In this document: in pieces, positions 52,401 through 59,883 of the stretch | Layout of the letters: each line of letters opens with the position of its first letter | Numbering within the stretch: the first letter of the stretch is position 1 | Assembly: GCF_025989125.1 (NCBI RefSeq) | Contig: NZ_JAPDNR010000001.1 | Span: forward strand, 6,374,087-6,438,086 | Direction: 5' to 3' | DNA from: Chitinophaga nivalis | Lineage (GTDB): Bacteria > Bacteroidota > Bacteroidia > Chitinophagales > Chitinophagaceae | Length of the DNA stretch: 64,000 nucleotides | Notes under the pieces: generated by a model | What the model was told of the DNA's origin: nothing | What the model saw: only the letters and a program-made list of their open reading frames with translations | Databases searched by the model: none | Position numbers and translations under genes: made by a program

Positions 52401-53316
52401 TGGTAGCAGGATCTACTCCTGCTTTTCTGATAGCACCGGCAATCACTGCTGATTGTGCGTCCTGTCCCGGATAGGTTAAAGTGTAATTTTTTCCACCATG
52501 ATTAACCGCACTTCCTTTCAACACACCATATATATGGTTACCATCTGCCAATGCTTTATCCAATGGTTTCAGCAGCAACAGCCCTGCACCTTCACTTCTT
52601 ACATACCCATCTGCACTTTCATCAAAAGATTTGCAGGAACCGGTGGGTGATAACATGCCGGTTTTGGAAAACGAAATATGCCGGGTAGGTGTCAGAATAA
52701 GATTGATACCACCCGCCAGTGCCATTTCACATTCATTCAGCTGCAGGGATTGTATCGCCAGGTGAATCGCATGTAAAGAGCTGGAGCAGGCCGTATCTAC
52801 CGGCACACTGGGGCCTCTGAAATTATAATAGTAGGAAATTCTGTTGGGGATAATAGCAGCAGCCGTACCCGTTGCATGGTGTGCTTCGATGCTGTTTCCT
52901 TCTTTTTTCTCCTGAATTTCTTTATAATCAAAATTAAAAATACCCGTATATACACCAACGTTAGTACCACTGTAGCGGGCAGGTTGTAATCCGGCATCTT
53001 CAAAGCAGGCCCAGGAAAGTTCCAGCATGATACGCTGCTGCGGGTCCATGGCTTCCGCTTCTTTACCTGATAAAGAGAAGAAGGCTGCATCAAATGTGGT
53101 TACATCGTCGATAAATCCACCCCATTTACTGTTGCTTTTATTCTTTTCTGTCAGTGGGTTTCCTGTATAATCCCGCCAGTTCCATCTGGACATAGGCACA
53201 TCTGTAATACAGGATTTACAGGCAATAAGGTTCTGCCAATATGCTTCATAATTCTTTGCGCCGGGGAAACGGCAAGCCATCCCAATAACAGCAATATCTT
53301 TGATCGCAGTTTTCAT
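43459..53316 (-). CDS. Trans-AT polyketide synthase, protein F (KS-DH-KR-ACP*-ACP-KS-KR-ACP-KS0)
   Basis: 3285 residues, first gene of the operon. Domains: KS1 beginning at residue 7 (Cys177 in DTACSSS, EAHGTGT, NIGHLES), DH (His659 in HVVNGQAVLP; MDAALQ), KR1 (TGGLGSLG near 1097; QADYAMANAF), ACP* with Arg1382 in place of Ser (YGLDRIA), ACP (Ser1485, YGIDSVM), KS2 (Cys1761, HGTGT), KR2 (TGGTRGIG near 2404), ACP (Ser2712, YGVDSVL), and C-terminal KS0 (Cys2980; Asn3115 in EANGSGS). The tail ends in IWKSKMLKF, comparable to the Trp-containing ends of B and C. There is no loading domain before KS1, so the starter must arrive from a separate protein, or F is not the biosynthetic start. Two elongations are expected: an enoyl unit, then a hydroxyl that the DH of protein E removes. 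From KS2 to the end it is nearly identical to the last third of protein C. Confidence 0.95.
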   Translation of the reverse strand: MKTAIKDIAVIGMACRFPGAKNYEAYWQNLIACKSCITDVPMSRWNWRDYTGNPLTEKNKSNSKWGGFIDDVTTFDAAFFSLSGKEAEAMDPQQRIMLELSWACFEDAGLQPARYSGTNVGVYTGIFNFDYKEIQEKKEGNSIEAHHATGTAAAIIPNRISYYYNFRGPSVPVDTACSSSLHAIHLAIQSLQLNECEMALAGGINLILTPTRHISFSKTGMLSPTGSCKSFDESADGYVRSEGAGLLLLKPLDKALADGNHIYGVLKGSAVNHGGKNYTLTYPGQDAQSAVIAGAIRKAGVDPATITYIEAHGTGTPKGDPIEFGGLSNAFASLMPGATHTQPFCALGSVKANIGHLESAAGVAGVIKVLLSMKYGTLPGQHHFKKLNPRISLENTPFYILAAQQEWKRITDENGHTLPRRAGVSSFGFGGTNAHVVLEEVWPSVPSPAIVDKHTSYPVFLSAKTPEALARKEQELLQWVAGQHTAVSLQDISATLLLGRTHFDYRSAFIATDVANLLEILHTAPDKRNDYWTGKAPEKKTSSQLLLQEVADNILQKLPVLSDAADRLASLKMLAELYVQQGDAAWRQLYEEEVVLLPLPSYPFEKEYHWVSDEDPDETSADMGTSKWLHPLIHENITDFSAWQYRSGFDGQEPFLKDHVVNGQAVLPAVAYLEMMRYAAQYAWGYQDTVMPIAIKNVAWTRPLLVTDSRQVYTKLLPQDNDTINCEVYTDDGNGQQMNHGQATISRQLPDISPAWPLSAAAAPLHFPAATCYELLSRMGFSYGPTHRLLDHLQINGEQLTGVIKQDHPGGMMGYQLHPGIMDAALQAALLLLEGRRLQDSREVPVLLLPFAIREVVMYKSCTAHMHVQVKHSAERRQQEHFHTMDISLYNEAGEACIVMQGVAFRKSKGNDAVSGHMFKPVWQQLSRSGNMPATPVRERMILLLDTAQVSAAQLSSFFPGVTCKKTGSGEGAISDRYTADAITVFNEVQQLLQARKSGKILLQIVLPDTVAMAPYAGLAGLLKTAHQENPLFHGQLLKVPADTDAQTLSRYLSDSVALPAGELRIQQGKPEWLSWEEISFHDKVVSPWKNKGVYLITGGLGSLGVLFAKEILHHTENATVILCGRSPLDHHKQQLLASLQVSGKIDYVETDISEAAAVTGLIQDILHRYGALNGVLHAAGILRDSFIIKKTKEEITTVFAPKVNGLVYLDEATREVPLDYFILFSSTSGALGNAGQADYAMANAFMDGYADYSNSLSCHHNMISVNWPLWKEGGMQIDNASMAEMKEKKGIVPMSVATGLQALNYLLTQDIKRAMILEGEGRKIREHLLPVAATTTPARQEPDPADRALLLQLQTAIGALLNVPAAEIDVDVPVLEYGLDRIALTKLVDNLNSTYELTLNSQWLYRYETIREMTAALQEVISVSIPPVTVIPAAAPVVAAAVANEEELQPQTILYLKKLLSKVLKVNPNRIEAESPMENYGIDSVMVVQLTNQLENVFGPLSRTLFFEYLNIKELAGYFVAEHRNRLTALLYPGAGQQPAVTETALKLPQNAVTAVAPPPVSVIPEVPEKELQNAENRHPAGEMDIAIIGLAGKYPGADDIGAFWKNLQAGKDSITEIPVERWDYSRFYDPDKTRAGKSYSKWGGFISDVDAFDPLYFNISPREAETMDPQERLFLECAMATLEDAGYTRERLNRYTGSNAVGNVGVFTGVMYSEYQLYAIPPFVAEQQQALWGIASSIANRVSYYCNFHGPSMAVDTMCSSSLTAIHIACQSIQQGDCELALAGGVNVSVHPNKYIFLSQGRFVSSKGRCESFGEGGDGYVPGEGVGAVLLKPLSKAVADGDHIYGVIKSSVVNHGGKTNGYTVPNPIAQAGVIGHAFRRSGIDPATISYIEAHGTGTSLGDPIEITGLKKAFEAFTAAKQFCAIGSAKSNIGHCESAAGIAGLTKILLQLQHRQLVPSLHSQQLNSHIDFNNSPFVVQQTLAAWKRPVLTAQGVTRELPLRAGLSSFGAGGSNAHLVIEEYSMPEKAVPMRTSSAPYLLVFSARTQERLTVVVQRFLHYLQTENTAPLADIAFTLQTGREGLEERLGILVTDISSAIAILTAYLSGETAEDDIYRGSIREDKDSLWMMQDEDFRKAAIDSCIQKGKYDRLLELWTKGYDLDWELLYPAGFPSRVSLPTYPFARERYWFRQPVPAVSPVTSTDATVLLQKQWVPVSLTEVRPHSQQVVILVTASGRELGAAIQAQLAHSIVAEVSQVETLPIATGGVIDLTGYGYDDTDLIWLEAVQHLIETGPRSGMRFLGVTSDLENYKHTAAATTGALHAGLYRLLGAEYKYISSCHLDVLSGLPVDLLATAVIRAFQWEGEATSLCFREGQYYECVLDTAAPAAPRTVRFTGKDVLVVTGGTRGIGYLCAQHFITRYGVRHVLLTGREQLPPRSEWEQHIAMDGRYASKLRSLLLLTAGGVTVEAVAVDLTSAAAIGALVANVHAGGKQIGGVLHAAGLIDMETPAFIRKTVAGIAQVLSPKVAGLQALYAALQHEPLQCFLLFSSVSAQIPALGSGQSDYAMANAYMDYFAQSHGPLLQSIQWPNWKETGMGEVKNAAYTRTGLLAFSNQTGLDLLDELLAQHIGPVVMPAVFVPGEWHPAKLLRKEAALPAATAVPVTFIPPAVPANPTGNTTGWLTNIFTKELKIDPDRFDTQRSFPDYGVDSVLLSQILGHINRALGEQLDPSVLLEHTTVATLSRWLEKQYPQQLAALAVPAETRTTAAAAPIPVSQEIPVSAIAPPVITAAVPYVPATPLATPVPPATAAVTAAPLAQPSVSADDIAVIGYSCRFPGADNIAAYWQLLSTGQSAISRVPAERWGYENNFHAGLINRLGHFDAAYFSLPEEDVRAMDPQALLLMEECLSACYHAGYEKEALKGAAMGVYIGGRSQHHPGAALLSAAKNPIVTVGPNYLATNISRFFDFRGPSLVVDTACSSALVSMNLAVQALRSGEITGALVGGVNLLSTDLAHQLFLQRNLLSTDGVFHIFDQRAAGVVLGEGAGMVLLKKVSQAMADGDKIYAVINGIAVNNDGKTAGPATPNMQAQQTVMEQALARSGKVAGDIGYIEANGSGSEITDLLELKAMMAVYGARGSASCGVGSVKPNIGHPLCAEGIAGFIKLLLMLEHRQEAPFLSGQQGLQHFDMAASPFRLNRQLSPLTTDTVALSSFADGGTNAHVILSAAGTLATAYTIKRAPLLPPVLNRQPAAIKGVRITEQHIPAQVNATSKATSIWKSKMLKF
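43640..44842 (-). other. Non-elongating ketosynthase (KS0) at the C-terminus of protein F
   Basis: Cys2980 retained, Asn3115 replaces the HGTGT His (EANGSGS), second His retained in NIGHPL. Its sequence is almost the same as the KS0 of protein C. The tail contains RAPLLPPVL and ends IWKSKMLKF. Confidence 0.9.
43645..48565 (-). repeat. Long near-identical direct repeat, copy in protein F
   Basis: Partner of 14628-19490. Differences cluster in the Ala/Pro-rich inter-domain linker between ACP and KS0 (about 44850-45060), which is longer here, and in the C-terminal tails just beyond the repeat. Confidence 0.9.
49060..49284 (-). other. Inactivated ACP (ACP*) in protein F
   Basis: Carrier-protein domain with Arg1382 in place of the modified Ser (YGLDRIA), followed about 100 residues later by a normal ACP (Ser1485). 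It cannot be phosphopantetheinylated. Confidence 0.8.
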
Positions 53317-54664
53317 AGTACAACAATTAAAGCATTCAAGTTCCCGGAGCTATGTCCAAACAGACTTGCTTCACTGATAATAAAATAGGTGTATAGCATA
53401 GATGGTACATTCAGGACGTAAGTCCCGGCAATAACGGATACGAATAAACGGATATAACTTTCGGCATTCAAATAGTATAGCAATAGAAATTCCACTCCCA
53501 CCTGTCTTCACAGGTACGATTCATACTTTAAGGATATACTTCATAATTTTCAGGGCATACAACACCACATTACTCCCTATGTATCATAAGGAATATCGAC
53601 AGTAGCTTGCTTGATAAACAGTTACAATATATCAGTTGCGGGCATGCAATTTTTTTCTGGTTCCATAACAATTCCGGTAATCAATTTGGGCAATGCAGTT
53701 CACTATCAGATAATGATTAGTCAAAAAAACAGCTCCTCAGCACCAGGGTTATCCTGTTGGCCCCCTATCTACCATCACTGCGCTGACTAAACATATCAAC
53801 TTAAAACAATAAATAACAGGACTAAACGCTGGGGTCAAAGCTTCATGCAATCTTCATAAGCAAATATGAATCCTCCGATTATTTACCTGTTGACAGTAGG
53901 GAAAAACATTAATTAACTTCAATACGATAACGTTGGGCCACACAATATTTTTTCACTTTCCACGATTATTTTTGAGCATTACGAAGATATGCATTCTCCG
54001 ATACATTATTCATTAAAATTTTACCAAAATTTCCATGTCTATGCATGCATACAACGGAAATATTTTTAAAACTATCTGCACCTCTAAATTAAAAATCCTT
54101 TACAGACAACACTTTCAAAGCATGTATACTGACATTTTATATTTGCAAACACCATGAAAAATAAAAAATAGTTAAGCGTACGATGATGCGTAAAATATAC
54201 TAGTGCAGGAATACATCACTGATAAAATGTGCCTCATCATATATTACAACTGCAGCTCCCTCACCACCGGTTTATTCAGGAGTGGCAACACATATCATCA
54301 ACGAAAACCAGTCTCCATAAAGCTTACAGCAGTTATTACGTCACCTGTAAACAGACGCCATCTGATAAGATAGTGCAGGTATAATGACGACAAAAAAATG
54401 GAAACGATAGTGACAGGAAAAAGCGGGGAAGAAAAACAATTGCTTTTAAAAAACGTATTCAGTGGAGTACTATCTGGTAGGAAGGCATATTATCCGCCAC
54501 AGTTGTGGTCTTGTTTCACTGCTGTTTAATCAGATGATTTTCTGACATCATCAAAATACCTCTCAACGCAATCAAAAAAATCATCCGACAAACAGGTTTA
54601 TTTATTTGTTACAACAGCTATTGAAATGACGATAAAACATTTCTCACCGTCTGATTGTGCACAA
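53317..54664. other. AT-rich non-coding region upstream of the PKS operon
   Basis: About 1.35 kb without a credible gene. It must contain the operon promoter and leader, but I find no clear minus-strand Bacteroidota -7 box (TAnnTTTG). Visible elements are a perfect 6-bp stem with a CTTC loop at 53500-53515, a 12-bp palindrome TATGCATGCATA at 54040-54051, a 12-bp palindrome ATTGTGCACAAT at 54654-54665 directly after the stop of the FabZ-like gene, and a plus-strand TATATTTG at 54138-54145 with no gene behind it. Confidence 0.6.
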
Positions 54665-55090
54665 TTAACTTAATTTTACACACATCCAGGAGGCTTCACC
54701 AATTAAGGTATCATCGATATAGGCCTGACCTGATTGTTTAATAATATTGATGGTTAATTTTATATTCTTTACCACATACTTCAGTTTTTTCCCATACTCT
54801 GCAGGCTCAAAAAACTCCGCATGATCTATACTTACCAGACCAAAAAGCCCGGCAGAAACCCCTAACAGTTTAACCCCGGCGCCACCACACTGCGCCATAG
54901 ACTCAATGATAAAAGAAGGAGATACGTGTTTGTTTTCGAAATTATGGTTCAAGAGGGAACTGGATCTGCTAAAGGTTTGGGTACCGATAATTTCTTCCAT
55001 GGTAGCAGATAAAATTTCGTCTACAAACAAAAATGGATGCCGGTGAGGTAACAATTCCTCCATGTTACTAGAGCTAAGCAAAGTTTTCAT
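54665..55090 (-). CDS. FabZ-like hot-dog dehydratase homologue (possibly inactive)
   Basis: 141 residues, the usual length for a single hot-dog FabZ/FabA-type 3-hydroxyacyl-ACP dehydratase. The N-terminal LLPHRHPFLFVDEI and the central FIIESMAQCGG match the family, including the catalytic Glu of the central helix. In FabZ the helix is preceded by GHFPGxPxMPG with a catalytic His; here the segment reads HNFENKHVSPS, so by my alignment the catalytic His is Asn, although a His is next to it. It points the same way as the PKS operon but is 1.35 kb upstream, so it probably has its own promoter. It could be a tailoring or accessory dehydratase of the polyketide, an acyl-ACP binding protein, or an unrelated lipid gene; no second FabZ-type gene is visible for comparison. 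Confidence 0.8.
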   Translation of the reverse strand: MKTLLSSSNMEELLPHRHPFLFVDEILSATMEEIIGTQTFSRSSSLLNHNFENKHVSPSFIIESMAQCGGAGVKLLGVSAGLFGLVSIDHAEFFEPAEYGKKLKYVVKNIKLTINIIKQSGQAYIDDTLIGEASWMCVKLS

Positions 55091-56070
55091 GTATTAGTTA
55101 ATAAATGCTGTTGATTAATTATCACAAGATAGTGTTATCCGTATTAATCGATTCTAAATGTTTTAATGCCAAACAGGGAAACATGACGACCTGATACCAT
55201 TGTTTATGCTCTCTTTTATTCAGCTGAATGGAAGATACTATCCACAAAACAACCTGATAAGTTGAAAGACAATCGCATACTTCCGGCATTACCATGAATT
55301 AAATATGAGGTACTCCTTCCATAATGGTCATCTTGCTGCCTCCTATTGGCAGCAATAAAAATAATCTAAAAAATGTTACATACAAAATTACCGGTGTTTA
55401 AGTCCATGATATTCATAGATCAGCAAGCCTCCCTGTATGCTCCGGATGCGCAAGTTTTCTTGTAAAACCACTGCCAGCAAGACGCAACGCATACATGCAT
55501 CCACTAGAAAAGTTTATAAAATCAGTACTGTCTGCTCCCAGCAAAATTGCAATAGCACAAAACAAATTATAAATATTTACAATTTGTTTTTAATGAAAAT
55601 ATTATCTCTCTTTTCTTATCATCCACATTCAGGGAAATTTAAAAAATGGGAAGCTGGGATATTTTCAGGTAGCACAGTAATACAGGATAAAAAATCTACT
55701 GCATTATTATTGCAGTAAATGCGATGCAGGCAGACAAATACTTTTAACAGGGCATAAACCATACATATAAAATGATGTTCATTATACGTAGATCTTCGGT
55801 TTTATCATCACGCCGTATAACTACGTAATTTTGTTAGTCTTATCATTTGATTCCAACTTTTCCCTTAGCTTCATTCTCCAATGAAAGATCATCTTTTCGT
55901 TTTTCATAAAAACAAAAAGACGTAACAGCCACAAATAGCCCGTTCCACCAAATCATACAGACGAATAAGCCAGGATCTTTATACCATTAACACCATCCCT
56001 TAACTGCCACTACACCTATAGACACCTTCGTCTAATCCATATGATTTATATCCCAAATCCTTAAAAAACC
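55091..56070. other. Divergent intergenic region between the FabZ-like gene and the RHS genes
   Basis: About 980 AT-rich bases separating minus-strand and plus-strand genes; presumably carries promoters for both. A 93-codon plus-strand frame at 55437-55718 has no recognisable features and low-complexity composition, and I do not call it a gene. A possible -7 box for the RHS genes is listed separately. Confidence 0.55.
55826..55833 (+). promoter_or_regulatory. Possible Bacteroidota -7 promoter element for the RHS genes
   Basis: TAATTTTG fits the TAnnTTTG consensus of the Bacteroidota housekeeping sigma factor. No clear TTG is seen at the -33 position, and the implied leader to the ATG at 56071 would be about 230 bases, so the call is weak. 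Confidence 0.2.
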
Positions 56071-59000
56071 ATGAAGCAATTTTTCCTTTATTGCTGGCTA
56101 TTGTTAGCTCCGGGTAGTTATCTGTATAGCCAGGATATTCAACATGACCTCAACGTTAACATAGCCCGGAATGAATTCAAAGCAAAACAGGTTATACCGC
56201 CCGGTCCCGAGGCCTCTTCATTAGGACAATATGGCAATCTTCCCATGAACCTTTTTACAGGTGTACCTAACATCCATATTCCATTATATGAACTAAAGGG
56301 TAACAGTTTAACCTTACCCCTTTCCCTCTCGTTTAATACCACTGGTTTTAAACCGGCTGAAACAGCCTCCTGGATAGGGTTAAACTGGTCGCTGAATGCC
56401 GGCGGTGTAATAAGCCGGTCTGTCATGGGTAATCCGGATACGCAGGACAATTATTATCAAAATGACTCCATGCTTCCCATTCCGCCATTCAATGATCGTT
56501 TTGCCCTGTTCGACTACCATACCGATCTCAGAAAAGGAATCAAGGATGCGCAACCTGACTATTACTACTACAACTTCATGAACTATACCGGCAAATACCA
56601 GATCCGACCCAATGGGATTGTATTGAAGAAAACAAAAAACGACCTGGCCTTTACCCATAATGGCGGAGGTGATGCATCCATCACTGACGAAAATGGGAAC
56701 GTGTATATATTTACCGATACGGAAAACACCCGTATGGTATTAAGTGATGACGCTGAACCAGACGGACCGTCCGTACTCAATTACACCTTTCCATCCGCCT
56801 GGTTTTTAAGTAGTGTAACCGCTGCTGATGGGAATGAACGACTTACTTTCGAGTATTATACCACTACTGCCGAACAACCCGTTTTTCAAAATTCCCGGAA
56901 AAATGAATCCGTCACCTATACCACCTATACACGAGGCAATATCAGCAATAGTGCTACTGAAAGCTACACCGCTACGCCACCTGAAATACATATACAGCGA
57001 AAGTATTTAAAACGTATTAACCTCATCAGAGGCGGGCAGACCATTGCCTACATAGATGTTATTTCATCCACAGGCAGGAGTGACGCCGGTTTTACGGAAG
57101 ATCGGTTTGTACAGCAGCTCAAGGTATATAACAACATTAACAATAGACCTTCCCTGATAAAACATTTCGTATTCCACCATAGCTACTATACCAATACTGC
57201 CAATTCCGTTTTAAAATACAGGTTACGGCTGGATAGCATTAAAGAGATGGCCGTAAACGGAACCGTTACGCAACCTGCCTGGTCTTTTGGTTATTATGAC
57301 GGTGGACTGATGCCGGATATTACTACCAACGGTATTGATCATTGGGGTTTCTATAATGGTGCGGGCAATACCAGTCTGGTGCCCAATGTAAAATACGGCA
57401 CTGTTAACGTGGGAAAAGGAGCCAATAGAGAACCCAATGAAAATGCGGCTAAATTTGGCTGTCTGGAGCGGATCAAATATCCTGCAGGGGGTTTTACGAC
57501 ATTTGAATACGAAGCCAACATGTCGGCAGAACGAAAAATAGGCGGTGTACGCATAAAGGCGATGCGGGACTATGCCATTGATAAAGCCACCACCAAAGTA
57601 TTTGAATACCAGGGAGGCGTAACCAGCAGGCAGTTTCCCAAATACGACCGGGAGACCGGCTATATTGACTACTCCGTTAGCATAGAACAGCCACAGATAG
57701 CTACCTATGGAAAATTTACGGTTTCAGCCGGTTCCATTTGGGGATTAGGCACGTTACAAGGAAGCCATATCGGTTATTCCCTTGTTACGGAATATCTCCT
57801 CGATGAAAACACCCATCAACCACTGGGCAAAACAGTTTATCAGTTTCGTACCGGCAATCTGAATGCAGAAGATGATGTAACAGCAGGTGATCTGGAGAAA
57901 AAATCTGTGTATGACAATGCGGGAAAGTTATTAGAGGAAACAACGAATACCTATAGCTATACCAGCACGGAGAGCCTGAATGGTCTCAGAACCTTATATT
58001 CTTCCAGTCAATCCAGTAAAACGCTCTATTGTAAAAGAATAGATGCAAATGGGATTATCTCCTATACCCGTTATGGTGCGGCAGAATCACCTGTTAACTG
58101 TGTAGCGCTGCGCAGTTATATGGCGGACTACCAATCGGATCTTTTTCAATTAAGGTGTGAAGCAAAAGATCTTGTTCAAACTGACTTTAAAGCGCTTGAT
58201 AAGTTATCCGGAAAATACCTGACGCGAACCGTAAAGTATACTTATACAACTAAACATACTTTACCTATCCTTACCGCACAGTACACCACCGGCGGAGAAA
58301 GCATATTGACCAGAAAAAAGTATGCAGGTGATTACATTATTCCTGCCAATGCAGACCCTGTGGCCAAAGGCATAAGATTACTACAATCAAAAAACATGCA
58401 TACTGCTGCCATCGAAGTAATGCGGTTCCGACAAAATTCCGACAGTACCAATATCCGTTATCTTGATGCAGCCTACACGGTATATAGCCCTGGCTTACCG
58501 GTACCCGTAGCTGATTTTCGATTGGAAACGAATGCGCCATTCGGAACGATGCAGGCATCCGGCATTTCTGCTGCCGGCGTATTTACAGCGGATACCCGAT
58601 ACAAACCTTTTACCGCCTATCGTTACAATAGCACCGGCAACCTGGTAGAACAAAAGAAAGTCAATGATTACCCCACGGCTTATATATGGGATTACCAGTC
58701 ACTGTTGCCGGTTGCCGCTGTCAGTAACGCCGACACGGCCACCATTGCCTATACCAGCTTCGAAACAGATAGTAATAAGGATAGCCATTGGATCATTTCC
58801 GCCGGCACCATCAACACTTCCACTGCTTTTACAGGCGTCAGGGCTTACAACTTAATAAGCGGGGCACAAATCAGTAAGGTAAATGCAACCGCTATTAACA
58901 AGACACTGATATTAACGTATTGGTCTAAAAGCGGCGCTATTGATGTAACACAGAATGGAGTAGCCATTGCCCTGAAATCCACCGGTCCTATCTTAAATGG

Positions 59001-59865
59001 ATGGAGATGTTTTCGGCACATACTTCCACCTGGTACTTTACAAATCCGGTTAACCGCTACCAACGCCATCATTGATGAATTGCGATTGTATCCGGAAGAA
59101 GCACAGATGCAAACCTATACCTATCTCCCCTTCATAGGTACGAAAGATATAGTGGCTGCCAATGACCTGTTAACCTCCTATGAGTATGATGGCTTGTCCA
59201 GATTAACGAACATCCGGAATTACAAAGGGGAAATCCTGCAGAACTATATATACAACTATGGGCCGGGTATTCCTTTAACGGCGCCGGCTATTACGCTGTA
59301 CTACAATGCTGCCGCAGAAAAAGAATTCACCCGCAATGCCTGCCCGAATGGAGAGCCGGGAAAACTGACTTACCAGGTATCCTATGGTACTTACACATCG
59401 GCCATCAGCCAGGTGGATGCCGATGCGAAAGCCACCGCTGACATCACTGCAAACGGACAATCCTACGTAAATATGAATGGTCCTTGCTGGTTTTACAATG
59501 ATAGCATCTCCGGCATATTTAAGAAACAAGATTGCGCCCGTGATAATCCGGGGCTTAACTATACCTATATCGTTCCTGCCAGAAAACACAGGAGTGCCAT
59601 CAGTAAAGCAGCTGCCGACGCCATGGCATTAGAAGATCTGAACATGAATGGATTTGATGAGGCACAATTGCACGGACACTGCTTCTGTGAAGGGCCTTTT
59701 ACAAAAGTAATTAATGGTATCTGCGAAAAAGGCGTCAAACAATATACCGGTACGATAAACGAGGGCTACAAAAAATGGAAATGCACGTTCGTCTATCGCT
59801 GGAGTGATGGCACCTATACTGCTCCCCTCGTAGAATATCAACCAGAACCTTGCCCTGTATTATAA
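56071..59865 (+). CDS. Secreted RHS/YD-repeat family protein with DUF5977-like repeats
   Basis: 1264 residues. Signal peptide at the N-terminus (MKQFFLYCWLLLAPGSYLYS, cleavage near SQD). The region around residues 50-130 (GVPNIHIPLYELKGNSLTLPLSLSF, then ASWIGLNWSLNAGGVISR) is the characteristic N-terminal part of Bacteroidota SpvB/RHS-like surface proteins; YD-type repeats follow, e.g. YEYDGLSRLTNIRNYKGE near 1032. The C-terminus has Cys-containing DUF5977-like repeats (FTRNACPNGEPGKLTY near 1085, ISQVDADAKATADITANGQ, then a second, diverged copy near 1150). It has no RHS core and no variable toxin end of its own. It ends 18 bases before the next RHS gene, so the two are probably co-transcribed and may form one surface complex. 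Function is otherwise unknown. Confidence 0.88.
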   Translation: MKQFFLYCWLLLAPGSYLYSQDIQHDLNVNIARNEFKAKQVIPPGPEASSLGQYGNLPMNLFTGVPNIHIPLYELKGNSLTLPLSLSFNTTGFKPAETASWIGLNWSLNAGGVISRSVMGNPDTQDNYYQNDSMLPIPPFNDRFALFDYHTDLRKGIKDAQPDYYYYNFMNYTGKYQIRPNGIVLKKTKNDLAFTHNGGGDASITDENGNVYIFTDTENTRMVLSDDAEPDGPSVLNYTFPSAWFLSSVTAADGNERLTFEYYTTTAEQPVFQNSRKNESVTYTTYTRGNISNSATESYTATPPEIHIQRKYLKRINLIRGGQTIAYIDVISSTGRSDAGFTEDRFVQQLKVYNNINNRPSLIKHFVFHHSYYTNTANSVLKYRLRLDSIKEMAVNGTVTQPAWSFGYYDGGLMPDITTNGIDHWGFYNGAGNTSLVPNVKYGTVNVGKGANREPNENAAKFGCLERIKYPAGGFTTFEYEANMSAERKIGGVRIKAMRDYAIDKATTKVFEYQGGVTSRQFPKYDRETGYIDYSVSIEQPQIATYGKFTVSAGSIWGLGTLQGSHIGYSLVTEYLLDENTHQPLGKTVYQFRTGNLNAEDDVTAGDLEKKSVYDNAGKLLEETTNTYSYTSTESLNGLRTLYSSSQSSKTLYCKRIDANGIISYTRYGAAESPVNCVALRSYMADYQSDLFQLRCEAKDLVQTDFKALDKLSGKYLTRTVKYTYTTKHTLPILTAQYTTGGESILTRKKYAGDYIIPANADPVAKGIRLLQSKNMHTAAIEVMRFRQNSDSTNIRYLDAAYTVYSPGLPVPVADFRLETNAPFGTMQASGISAAGVFTADTRYKPFTAYRYNSTGNLVEQKKVNDYPTAYIWDYQSLLPVAAVSNADTATIAYTSFETDSNKDSHWIISAGTINTSTAFTGVRAYNLISGAQISKVNATAINKTLILTYWSKSGAIDVTQNGVAIALKSTGPILNGWRCFRHILPPGTLQIRLTATNAIIDELRLYPEEAQMQTYTYLPFIGTKDIVAANDLLTSYEYDGLSRLTNIRNYKGEILQNYIYNYGPGIPLTAPAITLYYNAAAEKEFTRNACPNGEPGKLTYQVSYGTYTSAISQVDADAKATADITANGQSYVNMNGPCWFYNDSISGIFKKQDCARDNPGLNYTYIVPARKHRSAISKAAADAMALEDLNMNGFDEAQLHGHCFCEGPFTKVINGICEKGVKQYTGTINEGYKKWKCTFVYRWSDGTYTAPLVEYQPEPCPVL

Positions 59866-59883
59866 CCCTATAACATTGCTCTT

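Noticed and set aside
1..53316. Possible AT, ER, methyltransferase or thioesterase domains
   Set aside because: No GHSxG-type AT or TE motif, no ER NADPH motif separate from the KRs, and no SAM-binding motif found in the six proteins; the sequence between KS and next domain is the short post-KS linker.
53500..53515. Hairpin ACCTGT-CTTC-ACAGGT as a terminator
   Set aside because: Only 6 bp of stem and no T-run on either strand; at most a leader structure.
54138..54145. Plus-strand TATATTTG resembling a -7 box
   Set aside because: No TTG at the right distance and no plus-strand gene downstream; likely chance in AT-rich DNA.
55437..55718. 93-codon plus-strand frame in the divergent intergenic region
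   Set aside because: No recognisable domain, no signal peptide or clear start context, and AT-rich composition like the surrounding non-coding DNA.
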